DNA of 64,000 nt from Phaffia rhodozyma (GCA_014706385.1 JACGZH010000008.1:1364001-1428000), one strand, 5' to 3'. Shown: positions 13,922-24,937, counted from the stretch's first letter. Numbers and translations are program-made. The notes: generated by a model from the letters alone, not told the origin.

Positions 13922-14114
13922 GGTCGTTGTCGGCCTATTGCCCTCGCGAGTCTCGTTCCGGCGGTTGTGTCCGCTGGCAAGGGTCCGTCGGCGCGTGTCC
14001 GCTGGCAGGTGTGCTTACATCGCTGGCCGACCTGTCCGCCCGCCGCACGTGGCCCGGCCGGCATGACACGCACGGCCGACCCGATACACACAGCGGACAT
14101 CGGAGCAAAAAGCA

Positions 14115-14187
14115 AGCCCAAACGCGGATTTGAACCACGGACCTCACCGTTACGAGCGGCGCACTATAACCACTTAGCTATTCGGGC
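14115..14187 (-). tRNA. tRNA-Thr-CGT: tRNA-Thr(CGT), copy 2
   Basis: Counterpart of 4493-4565; same length. Confidence 0.94.
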
Positions 14188-14339
14188 CTGGTGCCCGTCG
14201 CCCGGTCGTGTTGTCTCTAACGGTGTTGGTGTGTCGATGTGTTGGTGTACCGGTGTGGTCAGGACCCGGCCCACACCGTCCGCTCGGCCCAGACGTAGCC
14301 CATCGAGGTCGACCGCCGGGGCGGCTGGGCAGTCAACGT

Positions 14340-14426
14340 GCCTGGGTAGTTTAGTGGTAAAACGTAGGTCTCATACCGTCACCCGAGTGTGATCCTCAGC
14401 CGCGAGTTCGATTCTCGCTCTGGGCA
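14340..14426 (+). tRNA. tRNA-Met-CAT: Elongator tRNA-Met(CAT), copy 2
   Basis: Counterpart of 4718-4804, with the 16-nt intron. Confidence 0.9.
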
Positions 14427-14674
14427 ACCCTTTTTTTTCCTCTTTTGCTGTGTTTCCCATCCTTCCTGATGGTTGGTGGGCGGCCGGGCTGGGCCAGGCG
14501 GAGGTGCGGTCGGATCCGGCCGTCAGATGGGCTGAGCATGACGGCAGTGGAAGTGGAAGTGGCGGCGGTGGCGGTGGCGGTGGCGTCGGCAGTGCTGATG
14601 ACGACGACGACTGCTGCTGCGCAGAGTCCGCTTGGACGAGAATCTATCCGGACAAACGGTGCTGGCACCATACC

Positions 14675-14761
14675 CGCCGCTTAGCTCATCTGGAAGAGCG
14701 TTGGTTTGTAAAGGATACACTTGTTCACCGAAGGCACTCGGTTCGATCCCGAGAGCGGCGA
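14675..14761 (+). tRNA. tRNA-Tyr-GTA: tRNA-Tyr(GTA), copy 2
   Basis: Counterpart of 5053-5139, with the 14-nt intron. Confidence 0.94.
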
Positions 14762-14982
14762 TCTTGTTTTTTTGCCTTTTGCTTTTTGTTCTTTTTGTTC
14801 TTTTTTTTCTGCCTTGTGGCTGCTTCCTCTTTGACTGCTAGGGTTCCTGCCTTCGGTCCAGTCCGGTCGCTCTCACGCAGCATGCGCACTGTCTCGGCCA
14901 GACGGGCGATGCGACCGATGACGTTCTCCCAGCTGCTGCTGCCGATGTAGTGGTCACCGGGGCAGGGCAAGCGATCATATCT

Positions 14983-15081
14983 GGCCGATTGGTGTAGTGG
15001 CTATCACAGCAGTTTTCGGTACTCGTCCGCAAGGTCGTCTTCGCTCGCTGCTGGTCGTCGGTTCGATCCCGACATCGGTCT
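14983..15081 (+). tRNA. tRNA-Arg-TCG: tRNA-Arg(TCG), copy 2
   Basis: Intact form of the gene at 5361-5458: the loop has the full TTTCGG, giving anticodon TCG, followed by a 26-nt intron. Confidence 0.93.
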
Positions 15082-15309
15082 AAATGTTCACTTTTTTGTG
15101 TCCCCCTTTCTTTTTTGCCCTCTTTTTTTGCCCTCCTTTTTGCCCTTCTTTTTCTCTGCACGCTCTCTCTGCACTCTGTTTCTATCGGCCGTTGTGTGGG
15201 TCACTGTCTGTCCGACCGGTCTGGCCTGTGTGCGCGTGTCCACCACGGTCGAGCCAGGTCGACACAGCTCCCTGTGGTGGGGCAGGCAGACGGGCGGGAA
15301 AACAAAAAA

Positions 15310-15383
15310 AGACCCATACCCGACTTGAACGGATGACCTCAAGATTTGGAATCTTGCGCTGCTACCAACTGAGCTAATGGGTC
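15310..15383 (-). tRNA. tRNA-Trp-CCA: tRNA-Trp(CCA), copy 2
   Basis: Counterpart of 5685-5758; same length. Confidence 0.94.
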
Positions 15384-15540
15384 GCTTGCCCGGGGCCTCC
15401 GTGCCCAGAGGGTATGTCGAGCGCCCGGCTGGCTGGCCGTACAGACGGTGGCACCATGCGGCCGGCTTGCAGGCCTCCAGCACGGACGGCCGGACGGGGG
15501 CCAGGGAAAAAACCGAGGGAAAACGAGCAAAAAGACAATG

Positions 15541-15612
15541 TTGCCAAGGCCCGTCTCGATCAGGCGACCTCCGGGTTATGAGCCCGGCGCGCTTCCACTG
15601 CGCTACTTGGCA
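15541..15612 (-). tRNA. tRNA-iMet-CAT: Initiator tRNA-Met(CAT), copy 2
   Basis: Counterpart of 5915-5986; same length. Confidence 0.94.
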
Positions 15613-15820
15613 TTGATGGGAGACCATGGCTGAGGAGTGTGTATGTGGTGTCGGCCGCAGGTCACGTGCCGGTGTCGATGTCAGTGTCGACGTCAGTGTC
15701 GATGCCAGTGCCAGCACCAGTGTCATTACCAATGCCAGTGTCAATGCCAGTCACACCATCGACTGGTGCGACCGACGGTACACCTGGCCATGGTCTGCCG
15801 GGTGGGCCTGACAGTCATCG

Positions 15821-15895
15821 GATCGATTAGCTCAGTTGGTTAGAGCGTGGTGCTAATAACGCCAAGGTCGCGGGTTCGACCCCCCTCATTGATCA
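15821..15895 (+). tRNA. tRNA-Ile-AAT: tRNA-Ile(AAT), copy 2, one extra base
   Basis: Counterpart of 6195-6268 with an extra C in the run of Cs of the T-arm. Confidence 0.9.
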
Positions 15896-16151
15896 CTTTT
15901 TCTTTCTTTTTCTAATTTTCGCCATCTTTTTTTGCCATCTTTTTTGCACCCCTCCTGTTCTCGACCGTTGCGGTCTGTGTGGCATTGTTGTCGACTGGCA
16001 CGCTCCATGGTGAGCGATGCAGTGTTGTGACGGTGTGACGATGTGGTGGTGCGGTGGCGACGATGGGAACGCAGATATACACCCGGCTGTGCTGGACAGT
16101 GTCCGACCAGACATGGGCCTATGGTGTCTGGGCTGGGCTGGGAGGCATCGT

Positions 16152-16238
16152 GCATGCTTGGTGTAGTGGTATCGCGCCATGTTAGGGTCTTTGCGCCTTG
16201 TCTCATGGAGGTCCTCAGTTCAATCCTGGGAGCGTGCC
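16152..16238 (+). tRNA. tRNA-Pro-AGG: tRNA-Pro(AGG), copy 2
   Basis: Counterpart of 6525-6611, with the 15-nt intron. Confidence 0.94.
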
Positions 16239-16435
16239 TTTTTTCCTTTTCCTTTCGTTCTTTGTTTCCTTTTCCCGAGCGCTTCCTGTCGCTCTTCGTT
16301 GTTTTCTGCCACTTTTCACTCACTTTTTTGCCACTCTCCGCCACTTTCTCGGCAGCAGACAAGCGATGTGTGCACCCGGTGGAGACGTCTCTGACGCATG
16401 GACAAGGTGTCTGGACACGGATGACAGCCATCAAG

Positions 16436-16507
16436 TCCTCAATTGTCTAACGGCTATGATAACCGCCTCTCACGCGGTAGGCCCGGGTTCGACTCCCGGT
16501 TGGGGAT
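16436..16507 (+). tRNA. tRNA-Glu-CTC: tRNA-Glu(CTC), copy 2
   Basis: Counterpart of 6807-6878; same length. Confidence 0.94.
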
Positions 16508-16724
16508 CTCTCTTTTGGTCTTTTCTTTTGCTCTCGTTTCTTTTTTTCTTTTTTTCCTTGTCCTTCTTTCCTTTCGTCTTGTTTTTGTATGTCCGTTCTG
16601 ACCACTGGTATCAGCGCTGGTGTGTGCCTGCGGGTACTGTGTGGTTGAATGCACGGTATGGGGTGCATGCACCGGCCAGCTGTCCAGCCACCTGGCGAGC
16701 GGACAAGGCTGACATCCAACCGAC

Positions 16725-16796
16725 TCTTGGATGGTCTAACGGTTATGATTTCCGCCTGTCACGCGGGAGACCGGGGTTCGACTCCCCGTCCGGGAG
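16725..16796 (+). tRNA. tRNA-Asp-GTC: tRNA-Asp(GTC), copy 2
   Basis: Counterpart of 7095-7166; same length. Confidence 0.95.
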
Positions 16797-17173
16797 CACT
16801 TTTTGCCTTTTGCTCCTCTCTTTTGTACTTGCATTTGTACTTGCATTTGTACTTGCATTTGTACTTGCATTTGCATTTGCATCTGTTCTTTCCATTCTCT
16901 TTTGCTGTACAGCTGTATGGTTGTCTTGCTTTGTTGTGTTTGTCCGTCGACGGCCATCGATCGTTATCTTTTTTTCTTTGGTCTGTATGTCTCCTTCTTT
17001 TTCTCTTTCTTTTTCTTTTGCTCTCTTTGACGGCGCATGTTTGGCAGCACACGCTCCGAAAGACGCACCGAGCACAGCACAGCACGCCGACACGTGTGCG
17101 CTGGGCAGACCAACTGGCTGGATGGCTGTTGAGCACAGGCTATGGGCAGTCGATCGGCAGACCGAGACCATAC

Positions 17174-17256
17174 GCTGTCTTAATCAAGTGGTCTACGATG
17201 AGAGATTAGAAATCTCTTCCTCTTTGAGGGCGCAGGTTCGAATCCTGCAGACAGCT
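17174..17256 (+). tRNA. tRNA-Ser-AGA: tRNA-Ser(AGA), copy 2
   Basis: Intact form (83 nt) of the gene at 7545-7628, with anticodon stem AGAGA/TCTCT. Confidence 0.93.
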
Positions 17257-17482
17257 TTCTTTTGCACCCTGTACTTTGCCACCGTGGCCTTTGCTCTTTT
17301 TGCTTTTTTTTTTTCTCCTTCTTCTTCTCTTCTATGCCTTTGCCTATGTGTGTCTATGGTTGTCGTTCATGTATGCATAGTACGCACACACCGGGCAGCC
17401 AGCCCCCCAAAAAAAAAGACGGCCACACCATCGAAGCCATCCTCACTGACACACAGAGCGAGGACCGGAAAAAAAAAAGGGA

Positions 17483-17568
17483 TGCCGTCAGCCTGAATCG
17501 AACAGGCGACCTTATGATTGCGGACAGATGTCTTCAGTCATACGCTCCACCAATTGAGCTATGACGGC
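17483..17568 (-). tRNA. tRNA-Phe-GAA: tRNA-Phe(GAA), copy 2
   Basis: Counterpart of 7857-7942, with the 13-nt intron. Confidence 0.94.
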
Positions 17569-17763
17569 CGGTGACAGTCAGCGCCGTCCATCAGGCCATG
17601 GCCCGTCTGGGTGGCTGTCGGGCCGTCGGACCACTCAGCTGGCACTCACTCGGTCGGTCTCAGCCGGGTCGGTGTGTGTGCTGACGCGGCAGGCAAAACA
17701 TGCTGGGCACTGACCGTCAGCGTGTGCTGTCTGAGTGCTCGGACACAGCAGGCGACCATCCCA

Positions 17764-17836
17764 TGCCCTGTAGCTCAGTTGGTAGAGCGTGGAGCTGTTA
17801 ACTCCAAGGTCTACGGTTCGAGCCCGTACGGGGCAG
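17764..17836 (+). tRNA. tRNA-Asn-GTT: tRNA-Asn(GTT), copy 2
   Basis: Counterpart of 8139-8211; same length. Confidence 0.94.
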
Positions 17837-18000
17837 TCTTTTTTGTCGTCTTTTTGTCTCCTCATTTTTTTTCCCTCTCCCTTTCCTGTGCAGTACTTCC
17901 CCTCTCGTCTTCTGCCGTCCATGAGGTGTGCGTGTTCTTGGTATGTTCTTGCGATGGACATCATCCATCTTCCACCAGCATGCTCGGCCGGCAAGAAAAA

Positions 18001-18073
18001 AGGAGTCACCCGGGATTGAACCAGGGACCTGCTGGGTTGCAACCAGCCGCAACTACCGCTGTGCTATAACTCC
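18001..18073 (-). tRNA. tRNA-Cys-GCA: tRNA-Cys(GCA), copy 2
   Basis: Counterpart of 8375-8447; same length. Confidence 0.94.
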
Positions 18074-18351
18074 GTATGAGGCTGCCGCGCCATCGGACAG
18101 ATCATCCACAGGCACGCTTGCACACATGCACACAGCACAGTGGCAGCCGCTTTGTCGTCCTGCGATCGAGTAGTGGCAGCTGTGGACGCAACATCGCCCG
18201 GTGCGACCAGGCCGGCGTCACAGATGCTGCATCTGCACAGAGAAAACAAAAGGAACAAAGGAGCAGAAAAAAGAACAAGAAAAAGAGCAAGAAAAAGAGC
18301 AAGAAAAAAGAGCAAGAAAAAGAGCAAAAAGAACAAAAAGAACAAAAAGAG

Positions 18352-18423
18352 TAGTCGCACCCAGAGTCGAACTGGGGTCGTGAGTGTGTTAGACTCAAGT
18401 GATAACCGTTACACCATGCAACT
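18352..18423 (-). tRNA. tRNA-Val-AAC: tRNA-Val(AAC), copy 2
   Basis: Counterpart of 8717-8788; same length. Confidence 0.94.
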
Positions 18424-18614
18424 CTGATGACTGCCGGTCTCTGCCCAGTATCCTACTCATCGACCAGGCACCGCTCGCTCCGCCGTCTGCCCGCCCGCCG
18501 CTGTGTGTCCATCGGTCGGCCGGCCCATCAGCCCGATCGTGCGACACCGGGACCATGCCTGCCGACAAGCTGGCCCTCAGACGAGGCAGCCCGGGGAGAA
18601 AACAAAAAGGATCG

Positions 18615-18687
18615 TTCCCCATCCGGGAGTCGAACCCGGGTCCTCAGCGTGAAAAGCTGATATCGTAAACCGTTTGACCAATGAGGA
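18615..18687 (-). tRNA. tRNA-Glu-TTC: tRNA-Glu(TTC), copy 2
   Basis: Counterpart of 8981-9053; same length. Confidence 0.94.
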
Positions 18688-18827
18688 CTAGTACAAGCAC
18701 GCCGAATCGGTCGAGTCGTCTGCAGTCGTCTGCAGTCGTGCGCAGTCGTGTGCAGCCTGCTCCGTCGTGCGGTAGGCTGTGAGCGGGTGGCCGCCGGTCA
18801 GCATGCTTCCGACCGGACGGCAAAAAG

Positions 18828-18899
18828 TGGACCCAGCAGGGATTGAACCCGCGGCCTTTCGCATGCAAAGCGAATGTGATACCACTACACCATAAGCCC
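18828..18899 (-). tRNA. tRNA-Ala-TGC: tRNA-Ala(TGC), copy 2
   Basis: Intact 72-nt form of the gene at 9194-9266, without the extra T-loop base. Confidence 0.94.
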
Positions 18900-19038
18900 G
18901 TGTGGGATGGAGGCGTGGTGTGTCGGCCGGTGGGGCGAAGTGCGGTGAGGTGCGGCGAGGTGAGGTCTGGTATGATGCTATCAGAAACAGAGTCTTGGTT
19001 GCAAAACCACACGGAACCTCTCGGCGGGGGGCAAAAGA

Positions 19039-19120
19039 TGAACAGAGGGGGATTCGAACCCCCGCATCTTGCGATATCAGAACTTGAGTCTGACGCCTTA
19101 GACCGCTCGGCCATCTGTCC
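19039..19120 (-). tRNA. tRNA-Leu-CAA: tRNA-Leu(CAA), copy 2
   Basis: Counterpart of 9406-9487; same length. Confidence 0.94.
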
Positions 19121-19209
19121 GGATGGGGTGCGTGAGGTGTGTGTGGGTGCGGGAGTGTGCGGGAGTGTGGGCCGGGTAGAGCGAGTGCACCCTGCCCGGG
19201 CACACACAC

Positions 19210-19295
19210 GCCCCGTTGGCAGAATGGTAACGCGTCTCCTTCCTACTGTCTGGTGAGAGAGGTGAAGATTCTGGGTTCAATCCCCAGGCGGGGTT
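19210..19295 (+). tRNA. tRNA-Arg-CCT: tRNA-Arg(CCT), copy 3
   Basis: Counterpart of 15-100; same length. Confidence 0.92.
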
Positions 19296-19527
19296 TCTCT
19301 TTTTTTGCGGCGGGCGTGGTTGGGGTGTGGTTGGGGCGTGGTTGGGGTGTGAGTGGGGCGTGGTTGGGGTGTGAGTGGGGTGTGAGTGGGGTGTGAGTGA
19401 GAATGTGAGTGAGAAGGTGGGTGAGAATGTGGGTGTACACGTGAGACGCTTGGTATGCTGGCGGGCTGTAGAGTGTGGACTGTATGCGCAGGGTATAGGA
19501 CTGATGTATGTGGACCCTCCCATCAAC

Positions 19528-19599
19528 GGGATGTTCGTATAATGGTTATTATTCCAGATTTCCATTCTGGAGACAGGTGTTCGATTCACCTACATCTCA
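19528..19599 (+). tRNA. tRNA-Gly-TCC: tRNA-Gly(TCC), copy 3
   Basis: Counterpart of 333-404; same length. Confidence 0.94.
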
Positions 19600-19767
19600 T
19601 TTTTGTCATTTTTTTTTTGTGCGCGTGGCGGGGGCGGAGGCGGTGGCAGTACAAGACACTGTGCGGACGGCGGCAAGACTCTGAGGCACACGACCGGGGC
19701 GTGGGAGGGGCTAGTTGGGTGGCGGCGTTGGTGTCTAGGGGTACGGGCCGGGCTGGGGACTATAACC

Positions 19768-19861
19768 GCCCTGTTAGCTCAATCGGTAGAGCGTCAGACT
19801 CTTACCCAGTCTCTTGACAGTTGGCATCTGAAGGCTGGGGGTTCGACCCCCCCATGGGGCT
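19768..19861 (+). tRNA. tRNA-Lys-CTT: tRNA-Lys(CTT), copy 3
   Basis: Counterpart of 573-666, with intron. Confidence 0.92.
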
Positions 19862-20079
19862 AGCTTCGTTTTTGTGTGTCGGTGTGATTTTTTGTTTCTG
19901 TTTCTGTTTCTGTTTTCGTTCTTTGTGTTTTTGTTTGCTGGCTTGGTGTGCGCTTGGTGGGCCGTCGACGGTGGAAGGGTGCATGGAGGGTTGAACAGAG
20001 GTGAGAGGTGGGTCGGCTGGTGGGTCGCGCGGGCATGTCTGACGATCTGGGCTGGTAGCACGGACAGACAGACACACAC

Positions 20080-20152
20080 GGGGATTTAGCTCAGTTGGCA
20101 GAGCGCAATCTTAGCATGGTTGAGGTCGTGAGTTCGATTCTTACAATCTCCA
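20080..20152 (+). tRNA. tRNA-Ala-AGC: tRNA-Ala(AGC), copy 3
   Basis: Counterpart of 885-957; same length. Confidence 0.95.
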
Positions 20153-20360
20153 CTTTTTTGTGTCGTTTTTGTGTGTTTTTTTGTGTTTTTTGGTAGTCTT
20201 TTTTTTTTTCCGCCCGCTGCCTTTTTTGCACTCTCTTCTTTCGCTCTGCTCCTCTCGGTCATGCTCCGTCCTGCCCACCACATCACACACCATGTGTTGC
20301 ACCGAGACAGGCCGGCTGCTGCGAGCACACTGGCCGACCGGCCGGACAGGCCTTCATCCA

Positions 20361-20453
20361 GGTGAGGTGGCCGAGTGGTCTAAGGCGCTGTGTTAAGGCT
20401 CTTTCTATGCCCCGCAGTCAGTAATGGCGCGAGTTCGAATCTCGCCCTCATCA
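20361..20453 (+). tRNA. tRNA-Leu-AAG: tRNA-Leu(AAG), copy 3
   Basis: Counterpart of 1167-1259, with intron. Confidence 0.94.
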
Positions 20454-20624
20454 CTTTTTGTCCGGCCGGCACGGGCCGTGCCTCTCGGGTCTGCCTGGCC
20501 GGGCTGTGCTCTCAGGTGCGGTGCCATGGTAGTATGATGCCACGTTGCAACACTGCCACACCCCCTTGCTGTCTGCCGGTCCGTTTTGGACTGTGGACTG
20601 AATGAACAGACCGTACAGCATCCA

Positions 20625-20695
20625 ACAGCTGTGGTGAAATGGTATCATTGGTGCTTGCCATGCACTAGGCCGGGGTTCGATTCCCCGCGGTTGTA
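20625..20695 (+). tRNA. tRNA-Gly-GCC: tRNA-Gly(GCC), copy 3
   Basis: Counterpart of 1431-1501; same length. Confidence 0.92.
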
Positions 20696-20886
20696 TCCTT
20701 TTTTTTTCTCGTCCCACACACCGATCGGCTCTGTGCTGGCGGGTGCACATCTGCCGATCGTCCGTGTTCGGTCTCGCCGGCTGGTGCGATGATGGTGTGT
20801 GCTGCCGTTCGGACGAGCAGTGCGTCTGTGCCGACACAGGGGCAGGACACGAAGGACGTACCGACGCGCTCGGTGGACACCAACCG

Positions 20887-20959
20887 TCCTTCTTAGCTCA
20901 GTTGGTAGAGCGCGACACTAGTAATGTCGAGGTCAGTCGTTCAAATCGGCTAGCAGGAA
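20887..20959 (+). tRNA. tRNA-Thr-AGT: tRNA-Thr(AGT), copy 3
   Basis: Counterpart of 1693-1765; same length. Confidence 0.92.
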
Positions 20960-21158
20960 CATTCTTCTTTTTTTTTATTCTCCGTTCATTTCCGTTCATT
21001 TCTTCTTCTTCTTTTTCTGTTGTATCCTTCCCTGTCGCCCCGGCGGGCGTCTGGTCGACGCGTGCTCGTTAGGGTTCCGCACAAAGCACAGCACCACACC
21101 ACACCACACACCACAAACGACACCACAAACAACACCACAAACGCAGGGAAAGCATGCT

Positions 21159-21257
21159 GGTGAAGTGGCCGAGTGGTCTAAGGCGCTGTGTTTAGGTCTC
21201 TCTTCCGAGTCCAGACCGCAGTCAGTAATGGCGCGAGTTCAAATCTCGTCTTCATCA
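21159..21257 (+). tRNA. tRNA-Leu-TAG: tRNA-Leu(TAG), copy 3
   Basis: Counterpart of 1965-2063, with intron. Confidence 0.94.
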
Positions 21258-21290
21258 TTCCTTTTGTCCCGGCCGGGGGGCAGGGCAGCT

Positions 21291-21372
21291 GGGGATTTAG
21301 GCTAGTTGGTAAACTGGACGCTTCGCACTGTCGATCATGTGTCATTCCTGGGTTCGATTCCCGGAGTCTCCA
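21291..21372 (+). tRNA. tRNA-Ala-CGC: tRNA-Ala(CGC), copy 3
   Basis: Counterpart of 2099-2180, with intron. Confidence 0.92.
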
Positions 21373-21528
21373 TCTCTTTTGGTGTGTTTCGGTGTGTTTT
21401 GTTTTATCTTGGCGTATTTGATTTCGTTGCATTTCATATGGCATGTTGTGTGTCGTGTTCTGTGTGTCTTCTCTTGGTCTGCTGCCCACCGGCTTGTGCT
21501 CACCGCTCACCGAGCGGCGTCCATCCAA

Positions 21529-21638
21529 GGCCGTTTGGCGGAGTGGTCTAACGCGGTAGCCTCGAACGAGTCCCCTCTGTGGGACGACGCGACAGCTACT
21601 CTTCTCTGAAGGCGTAGGTTCAAATCCTACAGCGGTCG
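21529..21638 (+). tRNA. tRNA-Ser-CGA: tRNA-Ser(CGA), copy 3
   Basis: Counterpart of 2338-2447, with intron. Confidence 0.94.
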
Positions 21639-21780
21639 TCCTTTCTCTTTTTCTTTTTGCCCACTTCCGTTCTCTCTGCCTTCTGTCGCGTCGATCCTTC
21701 CTTGCTGTCTGTGTTTGCTGTCTCCGCATGCTCACACCCCGCCAGGCAGAGAGACAGACGGGCTGACGGGCTGCCATCGT

Positions 21781-21875
21781 GCGTGATTGGTTGTAGTGGT
21801 ATCACGCCAAGTTTGGGCACACTTTCTGCCGTGCACATCTCTTGGAGGTCTTCGGTTCAATCCCGGAATCGCGCC
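21781..21875 (+). tRNA. tRNA-Pro-TGG: tRNA-Pro(TGG), copy 3, one extra base
   Basis: Counterpart of 2591-2684 with an extra T at the start of the D-arm (GGTTGTAG for GGTGTAG). Confidence 0.88.
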
Positions 21876-22010
21876 TTTTTGTTCGGCCCGTCTGGGCGGG
21901 TGGCGTGGTCGGTGTAGGGTTACTTGCTGTGTCAGTTGCTGTGTTACTTGCTGTGCTACTCATAGGATTACCCGCACATAGCGTCCGCTGTTACCCTATG
22001 CTGTGTACTC

Positions 22011-22216
22011 TTTTTTTTTTTTTCTTTTTTCTTTTTTCCTCTCCCGTTTTTTCTTTGTCCTTTTTCTTTCCTCTTTTTTCCTCTTTTTCCTTCTTTTTTC
22101 CCTTCTTTTTCCCCTCTTTTTCCCCCTCTTTTTTCCCCTCTTTTCCCTTCTTTTCCCTCTTTTCCTTTTTTCTTCTTTTTTCTTCTTTTTTCTTCTTTTT
22201 TTCTTCTTTTTTTTCT
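22011..22216. repeat. Polypyrimidine tract, copy 3
   Basis: 206 bp of T and C apart from a single G; longest of the seven tracts. Confidence 0.85.
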
Positions 22217-22400
22217 GTCAACGATAGATGCATCAATATAGAAAGAGGAAAAGACATATGGCAGAAAGACAACAGCATAACAATGGCAACACAGTAAAAA
22301 CATAGCGAGAACACAACGAGAACACAACCATGCAATGCAATGCACCAGCAACACAGTGTCAACACAACAGAAAGACCAAAACAAAAGAAGGCAAAGATCC

Positions 22401-22497
22401 TCGTAGTCAGACGCCTTACCGCTGGGCCACTCGGCCAGAGCGAATGGGTGGTGGGACCACTAGACCAAGACGGGGTTCGAACCCGCGATTTCCTGAT
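22401..22497 (-). tRNA. tRNA-Arg-ACG: Permuted tRNA-Arg(ACG), copy 3
   Basis: Counterpart of 3144-3240; same length, both halves and the spacer unchanged. Confidence 0.84.
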
Positions 22498-22730
22498 GCA
22501 TACAAGCTGGCAGCCGGCCATGACGACCGTTCCACCATCTTTGCCTTTAGCTTTCGTCTGGTTGTGTGGATGTATGGCCAAGTGGATGTGTGGGCGTTGG
22601 CTCTGCTAGGGTTATCCGAGGCGGTGGGCGTCCGGCCGATCCGTCCGATCGCCCATCGGATATCGGACGTCGGACGTCGGACGTCGAGCCCCGGAGTACG
22701 GAGCCCGGCGGAGAAAAGGCCGTGTCGATC

Positions 22731-22814
22731 GGTCGCCTGGTCTAGTGGTATGACGCTTGCTTCACATCTCACCCGGTGCGCAATAGGTCGCCAGTTCGAT
22801 CCTGGCGGTGACCA
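22731..22814 (+). tRNA. tRNA-Val-CAC: tRNA-Val(CAC), copy 3
   Basis: Counterpart of 3474-3557, with intron. Confidence 0.92.
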
Positions 22815-23033
22815 TGACGTCTTTTTGCCCTCAGCACACGGCCACGATGGACAGACCGAGAGAAGCCATCGCAAGATAAGATGCATGATAAGATACACAG
22901 CCAGCCGACAGAGATGGCAGATAAGATCGACAGACACGATCGATCGGCAAGAAAGAAAGAAGATAAGATGGCGATAAAGACAAAGACAAAAGACAAAAGA
23001 TACAAGATAAAAGCCAGGTCGGCAAAAAGACAA

Positions 23034-23133
23034 GGCGCGATCCCGGGATTGAACCGAGGACCTCCGTCAGACACGTGTTTCATGCGAGCCAGCAAAGCCC
23101 GAAGACGGCGTGATACCACTACACCAATCCCGC
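23034..23133 (-). tRNA. tRNA-Pro-CGG: tRNA-Pro(CGG), copy 3
   Basis: Counterpart of 3778-3877, with intron. Confidence 0.93.
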
Positions 23134-23211
23134 CAGTGATCGCACAGGCCTGGCCGGTCAGTTTGTCGGTCTCCAGCCGGCCGTCCGTCCGTCCGTCCGG
23201 GAGGCAAAAGA

Positions 23212-23309
23212 TACTCCATATGAGGTTCGAACTCATGATCCTTGTTAAGCACTAGAGGCACGGACGGCAACCTATAAGAACAATGCGATAACCACTTCGC
23301 CAATGGAGT
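23212..23309 (-). tRNA. tRNA-Ile-TAT: tRNA-Ile(TAT), copy 3
   Basis: Counterpart of 3957-4054, with intron. Confidence 0.94.
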
Positions 23310-23471
23310 AAAGGTAAGCGTCGGTGGAAAAAGACGAGACAGGACGAGACAGGACGAGACAGGACGAGAGAAGGCCGCACCGGACGGCACACGCCAGACC
23401 GGGCCGAGTCCGACAGAAGACGGCACAGGCGGCAGGAGGAAGGACGGGAAAAAGAGGGCAAAAAAAAGGAA

Positions 23472-23554
23472 AGGTCCTACTCAGATTCGAACTGGGGATT
23501 CGAGAAGGTGAGTCAATCAGAATCTCGCGTGATAACCAACTTCACCATAGAACC
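23472..23554 (-). tRNA. tRNA-Gln-CTG: tRNA-Gln(CTG), copy 3
   Basis: 83-nt form with an intact D-stem, as in copy 2. Confidence 0.93.
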
Positions 23555-23746
23555 GGTCGTTGTCGGCCTATTGCCCTCGCGAGTCTCGTTCCGGCGGTGT
23601 GTCCGCTGGCAAGGGTCCGTCGGCGCGTGTCCGCTGGCAGGTGTGCTTACATCGCTGGCCGACCTGTCCGCCCGCCGCACGTGGCCCGGCCGGCATGACA
23701 CGCACGGCCGACCCGATACACACAGCGGACATCGGAGCAAAAAGCA

Positions 23747-23819
23747 AGCCCAAACGCGGATTTGAACCACGGACCTCACCGTTACGAGCGGCGCACTATA
23801 ACCACTTAGCTATTCGGGC
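23747..23819 (-). tRNA. tRNA-Thr-CGT: tRNA-Thr(CGT), copy 3
   Basis: Counterpart of 4493-4565; same length. Confidence 0.94.
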
Positions 23820-23970
23820 CTGGTGCCCGTCGCCCGGTCGTGTTGTCTCTAACGGTGTTGGTGTGTCGATGTGTTGGTGTACCGGTGTGGTCAGGACCCG
23901 GCCCACACCGTCCGCTCGGCCAGACGTAGCCCATCGAGGTCGACCGCCGGGGCGGCTGGGCAGTCAACGT

Positions 23971-24057
23971 GCCTGGGTAGTTTAGTGGTAAAACGTAGGT
24001 CTCATACCGTCACCCGAGTGTGATCCTCAGCCGCGAGTTCGATTCTCGCTCTGGGCA
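23971..24057 (+). tRNA. tRNA-Met-CAT: Elongator tRNA-Met(CAT), copy 3
   Basis: Counterpart of 4718-4804, with intron. Confidence 0.9.
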
Positions 24058-24305
24058 ACCCTTTTTTTTCCTCTTTTGCTGTGTTTCCCATCCTTCCTGA
24101 TGGTTGGTGGGCGGCCGGGCTGGGCCAGGCGGAGGTGCGGTCGGATCCGGCCGTCAGATGGGCTGAGCATGACGGCAGTGGAAGTGGAAGTGGCGGCGGT
24201 GGCGGTGGCGGTGGCGTCGGCAGTGCTGATGACGACGACGACTGCTGCTGCGCAGAGTCCGCTTGGACGAGAATCTATCCGGACAAACGGTGCTGGCACC
24301 ATACC

Positions 24306-24392
24306 CGCCGCTTAGCTCATCTGGAAGAGCGTTGGTTTGTAAAGGATACACTTGTTCACCGAAGGCACTCGGTTCGATCCCGAGAGCGGCGA
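24306..24392 (+). tRNA. tRNA-Tyr-GTA: tRNA-Tyr(GTA), copy 3
   Basis: Counterpart of 5053-5139, with intron. Confidence 0.94.
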
Positions 24393-24614
24393 TCTTGTTT
24401 TTTTGCCTTTTGCTTTTTGTTCTTTTTTGTTCTTTTTTTTCTGCCTTGTGGCTGCTTCCTCTTTGACTGCTAGGGTTCCTGCCTTCGGTCCAGTCCGGTC
24501 GCTCTCACGCAGCATGCGCACTGTCTCGGCCAGACGGGCGATGCGACCGATGACGTTCTCCCAGCTGCTGCTGCCGATGTAGTGGTCACCGGGGCAGGGC
24601 AAGCGATCATATCT

Positions 24615-24713
24615 GGCCGATTGGTGTAGTGGCTATCACAGCAGTTTTCGGTACTCGTCCGCAAGGTCGTCTTCGCTCGCTGCTGGTCGTCGGTTCGATC
24701 CCGACATCGGTCT
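24615..24713 (+). tRNA. tRNA-Arg-TCG: tRNA-Arg(TCG), copy 3
   Basis: Intact 99-nt form with the TTTCGG loop and a 26-nt intron. Confidence 0.93.
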
Positions 24714-24937
24714 AAATGTTCACTTTTTGTGTCCCCCTTTCTTTTTTGCCCTTTTTTGCCCTCCTTTTTGCCCTTCTTTTTCTCTGCACGCTCTCTCTGC
24801 ACTCTGTTTCTATCGGCCGTTGTGTGGGTCACTGTCTGTCCGACCGGTCTGGCCTGTGTGCGCGTGTCCACCACGGTCGAGCCAGGTCGACACAGCTCCC
24901 TGTGGTGGGGCAGGCAGACGGGCGGGAAAACAAAAAA

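Larger units (their letters stand above)
9563..19195. repeat. tRNA array unit, copy 2 (type A)
   Basis: Full copy, 9633 bp, same 34 genes in the same order. Its polypyrimidine tract is 52 bp longer than in copy 1. Extra bases occur in Ser(CGA), the permuted Arg gene and Ile(AAT). Confidence 0.97.

Noticed and set aside
16198..17496. A 432-codon open frame, the longest in the window, with many others over 150 codons.
   Set aside because: It runs straight through several tRNA genes and pyrimidine runs; its peptide contains phrases such as GSTPGWG and RPGFDSPSG that are translations of tRNA T-arms. No other copy keeps the frame because of spacer indels.
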